NCBI GenBank assembly: GCA_965224105.1
Contig: CBDCYH010000002.1
Span: 1,302,001 to 1,366,000, forward strand
Source: CBDCYH01 sp965224105
Lineage (GTDB): Bacteria; Bacteroidota; Rhodothermia; Rhodothermales; JABDKH01
DNA length: 64,000 bases
Reading direction: 5' to 3'
The stretch's first letter is position 1, and each line of letters opens with the position of its first letter. Under the pieces are notes generated by a model that saw only the letters and a program-made list of their open reading frames with translations, made no database searches and was not told where the DNA came from. Positions 26,819-32,840 of the stretch are shown piece after piece. The translations under genes and the position numbers were made by a program.

Positions 26819-27304
26819 ATGTTACCGAGTATCATAGCGCTTGGACTTGTAGCTCTGGTAGCTCTGCGACTAACGCGGATTAGAACATCTGATTCTAGTC
26901 TTGAGCAGGCCAGGCAATCCGCATCGCGTGTCCTTAGCATTATGGTTGTCATTCAGTCCGTACACTTCGCGGAGGAGCTAAAGACTGGATTTCATAACGC
27001 GTTCGGTCCGGCTTTTGGACAACCACCCATGCCGGTTTCTGTTTTTGTCGCACTCAACGTGACGCTTATCGCATTGTGGATCTATTCGATTCCTGGTCTA
27101 CGCAAAGGTACCACACTTGCCTTTGGGTTGTCGTGGTTTCTAGCAATTGCAGGAGTCATGAATGGAGTCGCACATCCGCTGCTCGCTATCAATCAGGGCG
27201 GCTATTTTCCAGGCCTGCTCACGGCCGGCTTTGTACTTGTGGCCGGTGCTTTTCTAATACGAAAACTGATGAAGGCTACAACACCCCGCGCCTATTCTGT
27301 ATAA
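26819..27304 (+). CDS. HXXEE-domain membrane protein
   Basis: 161 residues with about five hydrophobic helices. The motif HFAEE at residues about 50-54 (VIQSVHFAEELKTGFHNAF) and later NGVAHPLLAINQGGYFPGLLTA define the HXXEE family, membrane proteins of unknown function whose conserved His and Glu suggest metal binding. The stop codon (taa, 27302-27304) lies within the R'' box gtataac of the following attC, so this is a classic cassette gene. The cassette-leader repeat B precedes it. Confidence 0.78.
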   Translation: MLPSIIALGLVALVALRLTRIRTSDSSLEQARQSASRVLSIMVVIQSVHFAEELKTGFHNAFGPAFGQPPMPVSVFVALNVTLIALWIYSIPGLRKGTTLAFGLSWFLAIAGVMNGVAHPLLAINQGGYFPGLLTAGFVLVAGAFLIRKLMKATTPRAYSV

Positions 27305-27420
27305 CCCCCGGTTACTACCGACGTTGGGCGAGCAACCTGCGATTGACTTTCCACTTTCTTTAATCGACTTTGACCTGAACCTCGTGCCGCCCAACGCGGC
27401 AGAACCGGACACCGTTAGGC
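27299..27420 (+). repeat. attC recombination site (long type, 122 bp)
   Basis: R'' gtataac (27299-27305), R' gttaggc (27414-27420). Outer arms ccggttactaccg and cggcagaaccgg pair with a one-base bulge (the extrahelical base expected in attC); inner arms cgttgggcg / cgcccaacg pair perfectly. The central loop carries tgacctgaacctcgtg. Confidence 0.88.
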
Positions 27421-27426
27421 GGACTG

Positions 27427-27870
27427 ATGCAGACCATCGGACTTCAAGCGCGGGCGAGACTCCTGGAGGGCGTCATCGAGCACTACTGGTTCGAGAACGA
27501 GCATGTAGGGCTTGCTCGCACGCTCTTTCATCGCATCCGCATCCCATTCGAACCGTTCGACTCCCGACTTGAGTACGTGGAACAGCCAGAACAGACGGAA
27601 CTCGTCGTCGAGTGGATCAACCTTGGCCTGGACGATCCCGCTGCGCTCGACGGCGCCGAGATAGGCCTGGGCCAGACTCCCGATGTGGAAGCATCGATCT
27701 ACCTGGGGGCGGCCCACAACTGGTATGAGATCGAGAAGCTCACTCTGGCCCGCGATGGTTCACGGTACAGAGTTGTCGGCGTGGGCACCGTTCAGTTCTC
27801 ACGTGAGGGTGTCGCGTACGATGAGCGGTTTTCCTTTGAGGCGACGGCGGTATACCGTGGCGCCGCCTAA
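27427..27870 (+). CDS. Cassette gene of unknown function
   Basis: 147 residues, predicted cytoplasmic, mixed alpha/beta: LQARARLLEGVIEHYWFENEHVGLARTLF, then VEWINLGLDDPAALDGAEIGLG and beta strands at the end (YRVVGVGTVQFSREGVAYDERFSFEATAVYR). No family recognised. It starts seven bases after the R' box of the preceding site and its stop is inside the R'' box of the next, leaving no room for its own promoter, so expression depends on upstream transcription. The neighbouring short attC is of a different type from most of the array. Confidence 0.72.
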   Translation: MQTIGLQARARLLEGVIEHYWFENEHVGLARTLFHRIRIPFEPFDSRLEYVEQPEQTELVVEWINLGLDDPAALDGAEIGLGQTPDVEASIYLGAAHNWYEIEKLTLARDGSRYRVVGVGTVQFSREGVAYDERFSFEATAVYRGAA

Positions 27871-27925
27871 CAAGCCGATGCAGCGGACGGCCTTCGGCCG
27901 CCGCTGATCAGCAAGGACGTTATAC
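27865..27925 (+). repeat. attC recombination site (short type, 61 bp)
   Basis: R'' gcctaac, R' gttatac. Compact site with aagccgatgcagcggacggcc and the loop ccttcggccg, closely resembling the usual short attC of mobile integron cassettes in Proteobacteria rather than the long sites around it. Confidence 0.9.
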
Positions 27926-27930
27926 CGCAC

Positions 27931-28308
27931 ATGGAACGTTCAGAGCCAACTGTAGAAGACGTTTTACAATTCGTGCGGCTATTCACCGGGACAAAAAGAA
28001 GTGGTCCAAGCACTAAGATCGACTATGATCTTGGTGTCACAGGTGGTGACGGACCCGACTTACTGAGTGCTGCAGAAAAGCACTTCGGGGTTGATTTTCC
28101 CGCGGAAGACATTAGTTTCAAAACTGTATTCAATCTTGGTCCCAATGAATACCTCTTCGGCGACGAAGGACTAGATTTACTCAATATTATGGGCCTGATT
28201 CGATGGCTCCGCCGCGAACCCGCTCCAATTGTAAAGGATTTAACAGTATTAGAACTTCGGGATGCAATTCTAAAATCTATTCGTCTTGCGTCTGCGAGTG
28301 CGGTCTAA
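27931..28308 (+). CDS. DUF1493-like (acyl-carrier-like) protein
   Basis: 125 residues, cytoplasmic. Pattern TVEDVLQFVRLFTGTKRSG... then a middle segment DYDLGVTGGDGPDLLSAAEKHFGVDFP and ISFKTVFNLGPNEYLFGDEGLDLLNI resembles DUF1493 proteins, which have an acyl-carrier-like fold. Function unknown. Starts six bases after R' of the short attC; stop taa is inside gtctaac of the next site. Confidence 0.6.
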   Translation: MERSEPTVEDVLQFVRLFTGTKRSGPSTKIDYDLGVTGGDGPDLLSAAEKHFGVDFPAEDISFKTVFNLGPNEYLFGDEGLDLLNIMGLIRWLRREPAPIVKDLTVLELRDAILKSIRLASASAV

Positions 28309-28424
28309 CCTCGGTTGCTACCTCCACTCGGGCGAGTAATCTGCCTTTGACTTTGCGTTTTCCCTTCCCGTACTTGGCCTGAACCTTGTGCGGCCCAAGG
28401 CAGCAGCACCGGAAACCGTTTTAC
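28303..28424 (+). repeat. attC recombination site (long type, 122 bp)
   Basis: R'' gtctaac, R' gttttac (one of the more diverged R' boxes). Internal sequence (tcggttgctacc, ttttcccttcccgtacttgg, gcggcccaaggcagcag) is clearly homologous to the sites at 27299, 28839 and 30624. Confidence 0.8.
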
Positions 28425-28461
28425 ACATCGACACTCATGGTTCAGACAAATCTATAGTCGA

Positions 28462-28803
28462 ATGAAACCGCTCGACCTGGCTCATCAATTCCTGAATCTA
28501 TTCTATTCCGGTCAGCCTTCCGATCTCAATCGGTTGGATAACATCTTAGCCGAAGATCTTGTGTTCGACGGCCCGTTGAATTCATATTCAACTTCTGCAG
28601 ACTACATCCAAGATTTGCACGCCTCACCGCCGGTCGGAATGTCATTCGATGTTGTAAATCAATTTGAATCTGACGACACGGCATGTGTTGTCTACACGTT
28701 CAGAAAAGAAACTATCGAGACAACGATGGTGCAGATATTCAAAACATCGGATGGTCTAATTGTCAGCATCCGACTCATTTTCGATGCATCACTGTTTCAG
28801 TAG
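28462..28803 (+). CDS. NTF2-like (SnoaL-like) protein
   Basis: 113 residues, one NTF2-like fold: N-terminal helix LAHQFLNLFYSGQPSDLNRL, then LAEDLVFDGPLNSYSTSADYIQDLHASP and beta strands (TACVVYTFRKETIETTMVQIFKTSDGLIVSIRLIFD). Proteins of this kind act as isomerases, hydrolases, lyases or ligand binders; residues for a catalytic role cannot be picked out. The start lies 38 bases after the R' box; the next attC begins 36 bp past the stop. Confidence 0.72.
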   Translation: MKPLDLAHQFLNLFYSGQPSDLNRLDNILAEDLVFDGPLNSYSTSADYIQDLHASPPVGMSFDVVNQFESDDTACVVYTFRKETIETTMVQIFKTSDGLIVSIRLIFDASLFQ

Positions 28804-28838
28804 GTTACTCAATTAGTCTTTATTCCCGTTTCGATAAC

Positions 28839-28959
28839 GTATAACCTCGGTTGCTACCTGCCTTGGGCGAGCAACCTGCAATTGACTTTGCGTCTTCCCT
28901 TCCCGTACTTGACCTAAACCTCGTGCCGCCCAAGGCGACAGATCGAGACACCGTAAGGC
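28839..28959 (+). repeat. attC recombination site (long type, 121 bp)
   Basis: R'' gtataac, R' gtaaggc (one change from gttaggc). Inner arms gccttgggcg / cgcccaaggc pair perfectly. Same family as 27299 and 30624. Confidence 0.85.
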
Positions 28960-28967
28960 AGTAAGCC

Positions 28968-29510
28968 ATGCATCCTTCATATCACGGGTTCTCCAGGTCA
29001 ATGCCGAAGCGCAAGCCCAATCAGGCAGGTGTTCGTGCGTGGATTCTGCTATTCGTATTGGTCGGTTTGATTGTCGCATTGGCAATTTATAACAATCCGC
29101 CTCTCGCATTGGCAGGTGGTGCCACCGCGTTCGCGTTCTGGCTTGTTGATGCGCTGCACCTCCGACGATTGCGCAACATTGCCGAGGCACGTGTAGGCGA
29201 GTCAATTTGCGAATTTGCACGAAGCTTGTCGAGGCCCACCACCGATCCTTGGGTGATACGCGCCGTGTGGGATGAACTTCAGACCTTTGCGGGAGCGAGA
29301 TCAGAGGCCTTCCCACTTCGGCGATCGGACTCGCTGTACGAGTTGCTTCTGATCGATGAGGAAGAGACGGCCGACATCAGCGAGGCGATTTGCGAACGTA
29401 TCGGGCGGGCTTCCCCGCATCAGGAAGGAAGGCCGTCTTTGCCCTCAATCGAGACCGCAGGTGATCTGGTTCTGTTCGTGAACACCCTCAGGTGGAGGCG
29501 GAGTGAATAA
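28968..29510 (+). CDS. Cassette gene, two-helix membrane protein
   Basis: 180 residues. Two N-terminal transmembrane helices (AWILLFVLVGLIVALAIY and PLALAGGATAFAFWLVDAL), then a cytoplasmic alpha-helical tail ending in IETAGDLVLFVNTLRWRRSE. No family recognised. Start nine bases after the R' box; its stop codon sits inside the box gaataac, which opens the next attC-like site. Confidence 0.68.
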   Translation: MHPSYHGFSRSMPKRKPNQAGVRAWILLFVLVGLIVALAIYNNPPLALAGGATAFAFWLVDALHLRRLRNIAEARVGESICEFARSLSRPTTDPWVIRAVWDELQTFAGARSEAFPLRRSDSLYELLLIDEEETADISEAICERIGRASPHQEGRPSLPSIETAGDLVLFVNTLRWRRSE

Positions 29511-29611
29511 CCCAAGCTTGCACCGCAACGAACGGCGCAAAGTGGATTGCATTGACAGCGTAGACAAAGTTGCTACTCGGCGGACACGCGGTGAGAGCTC
29601 GTCGGTAATGT
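29505..29611 (+). repeat. Diverged attC-like site
   Basis: Begins gaataac at the end of the previous gene, then agcttgcaccgc (29515-29526), which pairs at 10 of 12 positions with gcggtgagagct (29588-29599); R' would be gtaatgt (29605-29611). It separates the two-helix gene from the HEPN operon. Confidence 0.45.
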
Positions 29612-29621
29612 TGATGCCGAA

Positions 29622-29790
29622 GCAGATATTGGCTGTATCTGATATATTATCGTTCTCATCCTCTTGTGCTTTTACCCATCGACTTGGAGGAGCGAGGTTT
29701 GGGCAAGACGTGCAGGGTTGTTGTATGATGGAGTTACCCAAAGACGGATATTCAGCAGCTGGAGGTGTGGGAGTTAATCACAGGCTATAC
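29622..29790 (+). repeat. Cassette-leader repeat, copy C
   Basis: Same layout as copy B: hairpin cagatattggctgtatctg, atattatcgttctcatcctc, tggaggagcgaggtttgggca, gagttaccc, acggatattcagcag, gagttaatcacaggctatac. Directly follows a diverged attC and ends 22 bp before the HEPN gene start. Confidence 0.8.
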
Positions 29791-29812
29791 GGCTAAAAGC
29801 ATACTCAATAGT

Positions 29813-30229
29813 TTGAATCGCAAAAACTTTCAACAAATCAGTGGTCTGCGTCTAAGAGAGGCTCGGAGTCTTTTGAAGGCGCAGCTATATTCTGGAGCAT
29901 ACTATTTGACCGGATATGCAGTAGAATGTGCATTAAAGGCATGCCTTTCAAAGCAAACCAGGCGACATGACTTTCCAAACAAGGCTTTGGCAAATAAAGC
30001 CCACGTACACGAACTAGAAAGTCTGTTGAAGCTGGCAGGACTCGAACAAAGTCTTGAGACAGAGTTTAAGACCAACCCAACGCTCGAAGTAAACTGGGCA
30101 GTTGTGAAGGATTGGAAAGTAACAAGTCGGTACGATGTTGGTATAACAAAGGCGCAGGCAAAAGACATGTATTCGGCTTGCGTTGCCAGGAAGCACGGTG
30201 TCCTTACTTGGATTAGGAAGAAATGGTGA
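29813..30229 (+). CDS. HEPN-domain protein
   Basis: 138 residues from the TTG at 29813, whose product begins MNRKNFQQISGLRLREAR, the usual opening of the family; an upstream GTG at 29765 would place the N-terminus inside the leader repeat. HEPN features: QLYSGAYYLTGYAVECALKACLSK and a second helix pair with TRRHDFPNKAL and ARKHGVLTWIRKKW. HEPN proteins are often RNases in toxin-antitoxin and defence systems; a clear R-x4-6-H catalytic motif is not evident here, so activity is uncertain. It overlaps the next gene by seven bases, so the two are translated together. Confidence 0.75.
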   Translation: MNRKNFQQISGLRLREARSLLKAQLYSGAYYLTGYAVECALKACLSKQTRRHDFPNKALANKAHVHELESLLKLAGLEQSLETEFKTNPTLEVNWAVVKDWKVTSRYDVGITKAQAKDMYSACVARKHGVLTWIRKKW

Positions 30230-30621
30230 GCACAGATTTAAATAGAGAGTTGATAGAGAGTGGCGCAGAACTCGTGCGGAAACTTGACGAATCAGGGCTG
30301 AAACCGAATGCCGTGTTCTGGTTTTACTTCAACGATATTAGCAGCTGGAAGCTTGTAGTCGCCGAGACGCAACCGAAGAACAAGGGACCAAAGGAATTCT
30401 ATCGCTTGATACAGAAGTTGCTGAAGAGAGATAGCAATACTTTTTCTGACATACACCTTGAAGACGTAGTTCTAGCGAGACCAGATGCCCCATTTGTCAA
30501 CCTCCTGAAATCAGTAATAAGAACTGGACCAGGCGTTTCGGGCATTAGATTTAAAGATAACGTTATACGCGGAACACATATTGACGACGCATACATCTAT
30601 CGTTTAGCTAGGTCTGGTTAG
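30223..30621 (+). CDS. Partner protein of the HEPN gene, unknown family
   Basis: 132 residues. N-terminal helices (LIESGAELVRKLDESG), then VFWFYFNDISSWKLVVAETQPKNKGPKEFY and a C-terminal part VIRTGPGVSGIRFKDNVIRGTHIDDAYIYRLA. No nucleotidyltransferase motif (GSxxRG type) is present, so it is not the MNT partner usual for HEPN toxins. The overlapping start (ATG at 30223, HEPN stop at 30227-30229) suggests a linked function. The next attC begins two bases after the stop. Confidence 0.6.
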   Translation: MVSTDLNRELIESGAELVRKLDESGLKPNAVFWFYFNDISSWKLVVAETQPKNKGPKEFYRLIQKLLKRDSNTFSDIHLEDVVLARPDAPFVNLLKSVIRTGPGVSGIRFKDNVIRGTHIDDAYIYRLARSG

Positions 30622-30623
30622 CC

Positions 30624-30743
30624 GTATAACCCCCGGTTGCTACCGACCTTGGGCGAGCAACCTGCAATTGACTTTGCGTCTTCCCTTCCCGTACTTGACC
30701 CAAACCTCGTGCCGCCCCGCGGCAGAACCGGACACCGTTAGGC
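30624..30743 (+). repeat. attC recombination site (long type, 120 bp)
   Basis: R'' gtataac, R' gttaggc. Shares ccccggttgctaccg, gggcgagcaacctgcaattg, cttcccttcccgtacttgacc and gaaccggacacc with the other long sites; arms ccggtt / aaccgg pair. Confidence 0.88.
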
Positions 30744-30750
30744 CGCTTGA

Positions 30751-31332
30751 CTATCGGTCAATCAACAGAAGATCAAGTAAGGCTTCGTAGTTATTATTAT
30801 CGGCGCGTCGGAGTGCTCGGATGTATTTCTTCCTACCGTCACCGTCGACGTTCAGTTTGGAGTTGTTCCAGTCAAACGGAGGACGATTATGTTTCTCGGC
30901 AATAATGTCACTCCACAATCGCGCGTGCCTTCCATTGCCATTTGGAAATGGGTGAATTAGAACAAGTCGGTGGTGAGCCCGTATCGCGGTTTCGTCAACG
31001 GAATACGTCTCGTTCGAAATCCAGTATTCAACGGTCTTGACGAGGTCCGCAACGCTCGAGACTATTTGACTACAGTCTACTCCAATATTTTTGTTGGAAG
31101 TCCGATAGGTGCCAGCCCATTCCCAGGTTTCGTTGAACATCTGCTTGTGCAGTTCACGAATGTAGGCCTCCGTCAAGATTAATGAGCGCGACCTGCGAGC
31201 CCAACTCACTGCGCTGACGATATTAGATTGCTCCCAAGCGTTCAGCTCTGCTTTGGAATTCAAATGACTAGGAAGTAGTTGTGCCGCCTCTTCATCATCG
31301 ATGGGAGTTGCGCCATCAGGAGTACTAAACAT
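30751..31332 (-). CDS. Mobile mystery protein B, Fic-domain protein
   Basis: 193 residues. The Fic motif HPFPNGNGRHAR near residue 125 is the catalytic loop of Fic AMP-transferases, which transfer a nucleotide to a target hydroxyl; the usual acidic residue before GNGR is Asn here, so catalysis may be altered. The opening GATPIDDEEAAQLLPSHLNSKAELN and WEWAGTYRTSNKNIGVD are typical of the mobile mystery protein B family, found with protein A in mobile DNA. It overlaps the end of the protein A gene, which is the first in this two-gene minus-strand operon. Likely toxin-like module with A as regulator. Confidence 0.87.
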   Translation of the reverse strand: MFSTPDGATPIDDEEAAQLLPSHLNSKAELNAWEQSNIVSAVSWARRSRSLILTEAYIRELHKQMFNETWEWAGTYRTSNKNIGVDCSQIVSSVADLVKTVEYWISNETYSVDETAIRAHHRLVLIHPFPNGNGRHARLWSDIIAEKHNRPPFDWNNSKLNVDGDGRKKYIRALRRADNNNYEALLDLLLIDR

Positions 31333-31786
31333 TCCAGAGCTCTCGTCTGTGCTCTCTCAGCAGTTCTAGCTTTAGTTCTTCTATTTGACGACGCACTTCA
31401 TTTTCGCGAACTTTTTGATCTTCGAGTTTCATTGAGTCAGACACCCGCTGTACAATATTTGTGGCGAGCCGCTCTGCCTGACTCTCTACTAATTCTTGAA
31501 GTGGCTTACGAGGTTTAAGGACGTAAACCAAGTCGCAATCAAGTCCGTTCGCAATCTGACGAAGTGAGTTCAACTGAATTACGCCGTTTTCTTCTGCAGT
31601 TTCGGCACGAGCGACTGTTGTTTTCGACAATCCAGTCCTCTCACTCAATTGTCTAAGAGACATCCCTAGCGCTTGACGAATGGTTCGTATCCATCCCTTT
31701 CTAGGTACAGAATGGGTATTCATCGGTACAAAATCGCGGAGTTTCGCATCCACTTGCCTGGCTCGGAGGTCATTTAGTCGTTTCAT
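31325..31786 (-). CDS. Mobile mystery protein A, XRE-type regulator
   Basis: 153 residues. The segment RKGWIRTIRQALGMSLRQLSERTGLSKTTVARAE is a helix-turn-helix in which GWIRTIRQALGMS and the later LRQIANGLDCDLVYVLKP are characteristic of mobile mystery protein A. A charged coiled-coil-like tail (KVRENEVRRQIEELKLELLREHRREL) follows. It is first in an operon with the Fic gene, whose start lies eight bases inside this gene's end. The three palindromes at 31815-31900 upstream fit autoregulation by this protein. Confidence 0.87.
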   Translation of the reverse strand: MKRLNDLRARQVDAKLRDFVPMNTHSVPRKGWIRTIRQALGMSLRQLSERTGLSKTTVARAETAEENGVIQLNSLRQIANGLDCDLVYVLKPRKPLQELVESQAERLATNIVQRVSDSMKLEDQKVRENEVRRQIEELKLELLREHRRELWNV

Positions 31787-31814
31787 GAGACCATTTAAGT
31801 CTATTTCACAGAGA

Positions 31815-31900
31815 CGTACTACCGTAGTAGCACGTATATTGATATATCGTACTACTGTAGTAGAACGTTAAATGTTTCTGCGTACTATTGTGATAGTACG
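31815..31900 (-). promoter_or_regulatory. Three palindromic operators spaced 33 bp
   Basis: Boxes at 31815-31834, 31848-31867 and 31881-31900 share the consensus cgtactac.gtagtag.acg (third: cgtactattgtgatagtacg, a near-perfect palindrome). Start-to-start distance is exactly 33 bp both times, about three helical turns, so bound dimers would sit on one face. They lie 28-114 bp upstream of the protein A start codon. Best explanation: operators for cooperative binding of protein A. Confidence 0.85.
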
Positions 31901-31924
31901 TATTCATATTGAAATGAGATCCTC

Positions 31925-31974
31925 GACTGACTACTTTGGGTGATCGGCGGCCGTTCGCTGGTGAAGTGTTAGTC
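31925..31974 (+). repeat. Possible short attC-like site
   Basis: gactgac (31925-31931) and gttagtc (31968-31974) are reverse complements with one mismatch; actt/aagt pairs next to them, with an extra base on one side. It would close the mystery A/B cassette, but the inner arms pair weakly. Confidence 0.3.
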
Positions 31975-32009
31975 CGCTATACCGCTACTGAATTGCCTAA
32001 TCTGATCCT

Positions 32010-32709
32010 TCAGCACGTCCCGAGTCTTTTAGTCGCGCGATCGAGTTCGAGGACTATTTCTACAATCTGAGGGTAGCCCTGATCGTCGTTTAGCACTACT
32101 TGGTAGTGATGCCCTGCGTCCAATAAATGTTTTGAAAAGAGCCAGTCTACCTTGCCAACAAGGCTCTCATCGGCAGAAAGGACTTCGCAACGATACTTGT
32201 GTTCTTGCTGGAGTCGCAAGTATTCACTTGTGACTATGCGGACGTCGAGCATCTGACCACGCATCGGAATGAAGCCGGGATCGACTTTCAAATTCAGTCG
32301 TCTTCCGTCGCACAGCGACAATGCTCATGGGTTTTTGGAGCGAGCCCTTGGCCGATTCCTTCGCCAGCTTATCTACTGCCTTGTTATGTGGGTTCTTCGA
32401 GTGTCCTTTCACCCACTTGATGTCTACTCTTCGAGGTGCTTTTCGAATAAGTTTCAGCAGGACTTTCCACATTTCGGCATTAGCCATTGGCTTGCCAGCG
32501 CGATTTCGCCATTTGTTGGACGACCACTTGTACCTGGCTTTATTCAGATTTCCAGACACGTACATCGAATCCGTGTAGATGACAATTCTTTCGTACGCGT
32601 CAGCGTCATAGTGCTTTGCAGCATACTTGAGTGCCCCGACGCATGCGGCAAGTTCCATTTGGTTATTCGTAGCGCCTTCGTAGCCCTGAAAAGGAACATG
32701 CTCCGGCAC
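32010..32709 (-). pseudogene. rnhA: RNase H-like gene, frameshifted and 5'-incomplete
   Basis: The frame 32709-32224 encodes RNase HI landmarks GATNNQMELAACVGAL (catalytic Glu), IYTDSMYV (Asp) and GHSKNPHNKAVDKLA (Asp), but lacks the N-terminal part with the first catalytic Asp; an in-frame stop precedes it and another frame upstream reads RVVGIHAII. The frame then diverges near 32290, and a second frame (to 32010) continues with KVDPGFIPMRGQMLDVRIVTSEYLRLQQ, which matches the C-terminal extension of longer RNase H proteins. One inserted base near 32284-32296 would join them. Likely inactive. Confidence 0.62.
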
Positions 32710-32797
32710 CTCATGGCCATTGTCTGATTATCGCGTGTATGCCGACAACGCGCCTACTCAAAGGTTCACACAATTGCAATCGTCCTTCACTACGCGG

Positions 32798-32840
32798 TAT
32801 AACCCAAGCCTGCCTTCGGTTGCTAGCGACCTTGAACGAG
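32798..32840 (+). repeat. Truncated attC left half
   Basis: Begins gtataac (32798-32804), followed by cggttgctagcgaccttgaacgagc, which matches the left arm of the long attC sites (cggttgctaccgaccttgggcgagc). No right half follows, so the site is cut. It marks the right edge of the array and overlaps the 3' end of the S9 peptidase gene. Confidence 0.7.

Larger units (their letters stand above)
25023..32822 (+). mobile_element. Integron-type gene cassette array without integrase (CALIN-like)
   Basis: Between the GMC gene and the S9 peptidase gene. Small genes alternate with attC-like sites, all in the same orientation (R'' left, R' right): conserved 120-122-bp sites at 27299, 28303, 28839 and 30624, a 61-bp site at 27865, and diverged or partial ones at 26510, 29505, 31925 and 32798. 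Stop codons of the genes ending at 27304, 27870 and 28308 lie inside the R'' box, and several genes start 6-9 bases after an R' box, as in cassettes. No integrase gene (intI) is in the window. Genes at 30751-32709 are on the opposite strand. Confidence 0.82.

Noticed and set aside
29765..29812. GTG at 29765 as the HEPN start
   Set aside because: This start is inside the leader repeat; the family N-terminus aligns with the TTG at 29813.
32224..32709. A complete, functional RNase H gene
   Set aside because: The N-terminal catalytic Asp is missing and the C-terminal extension continues in another frame.
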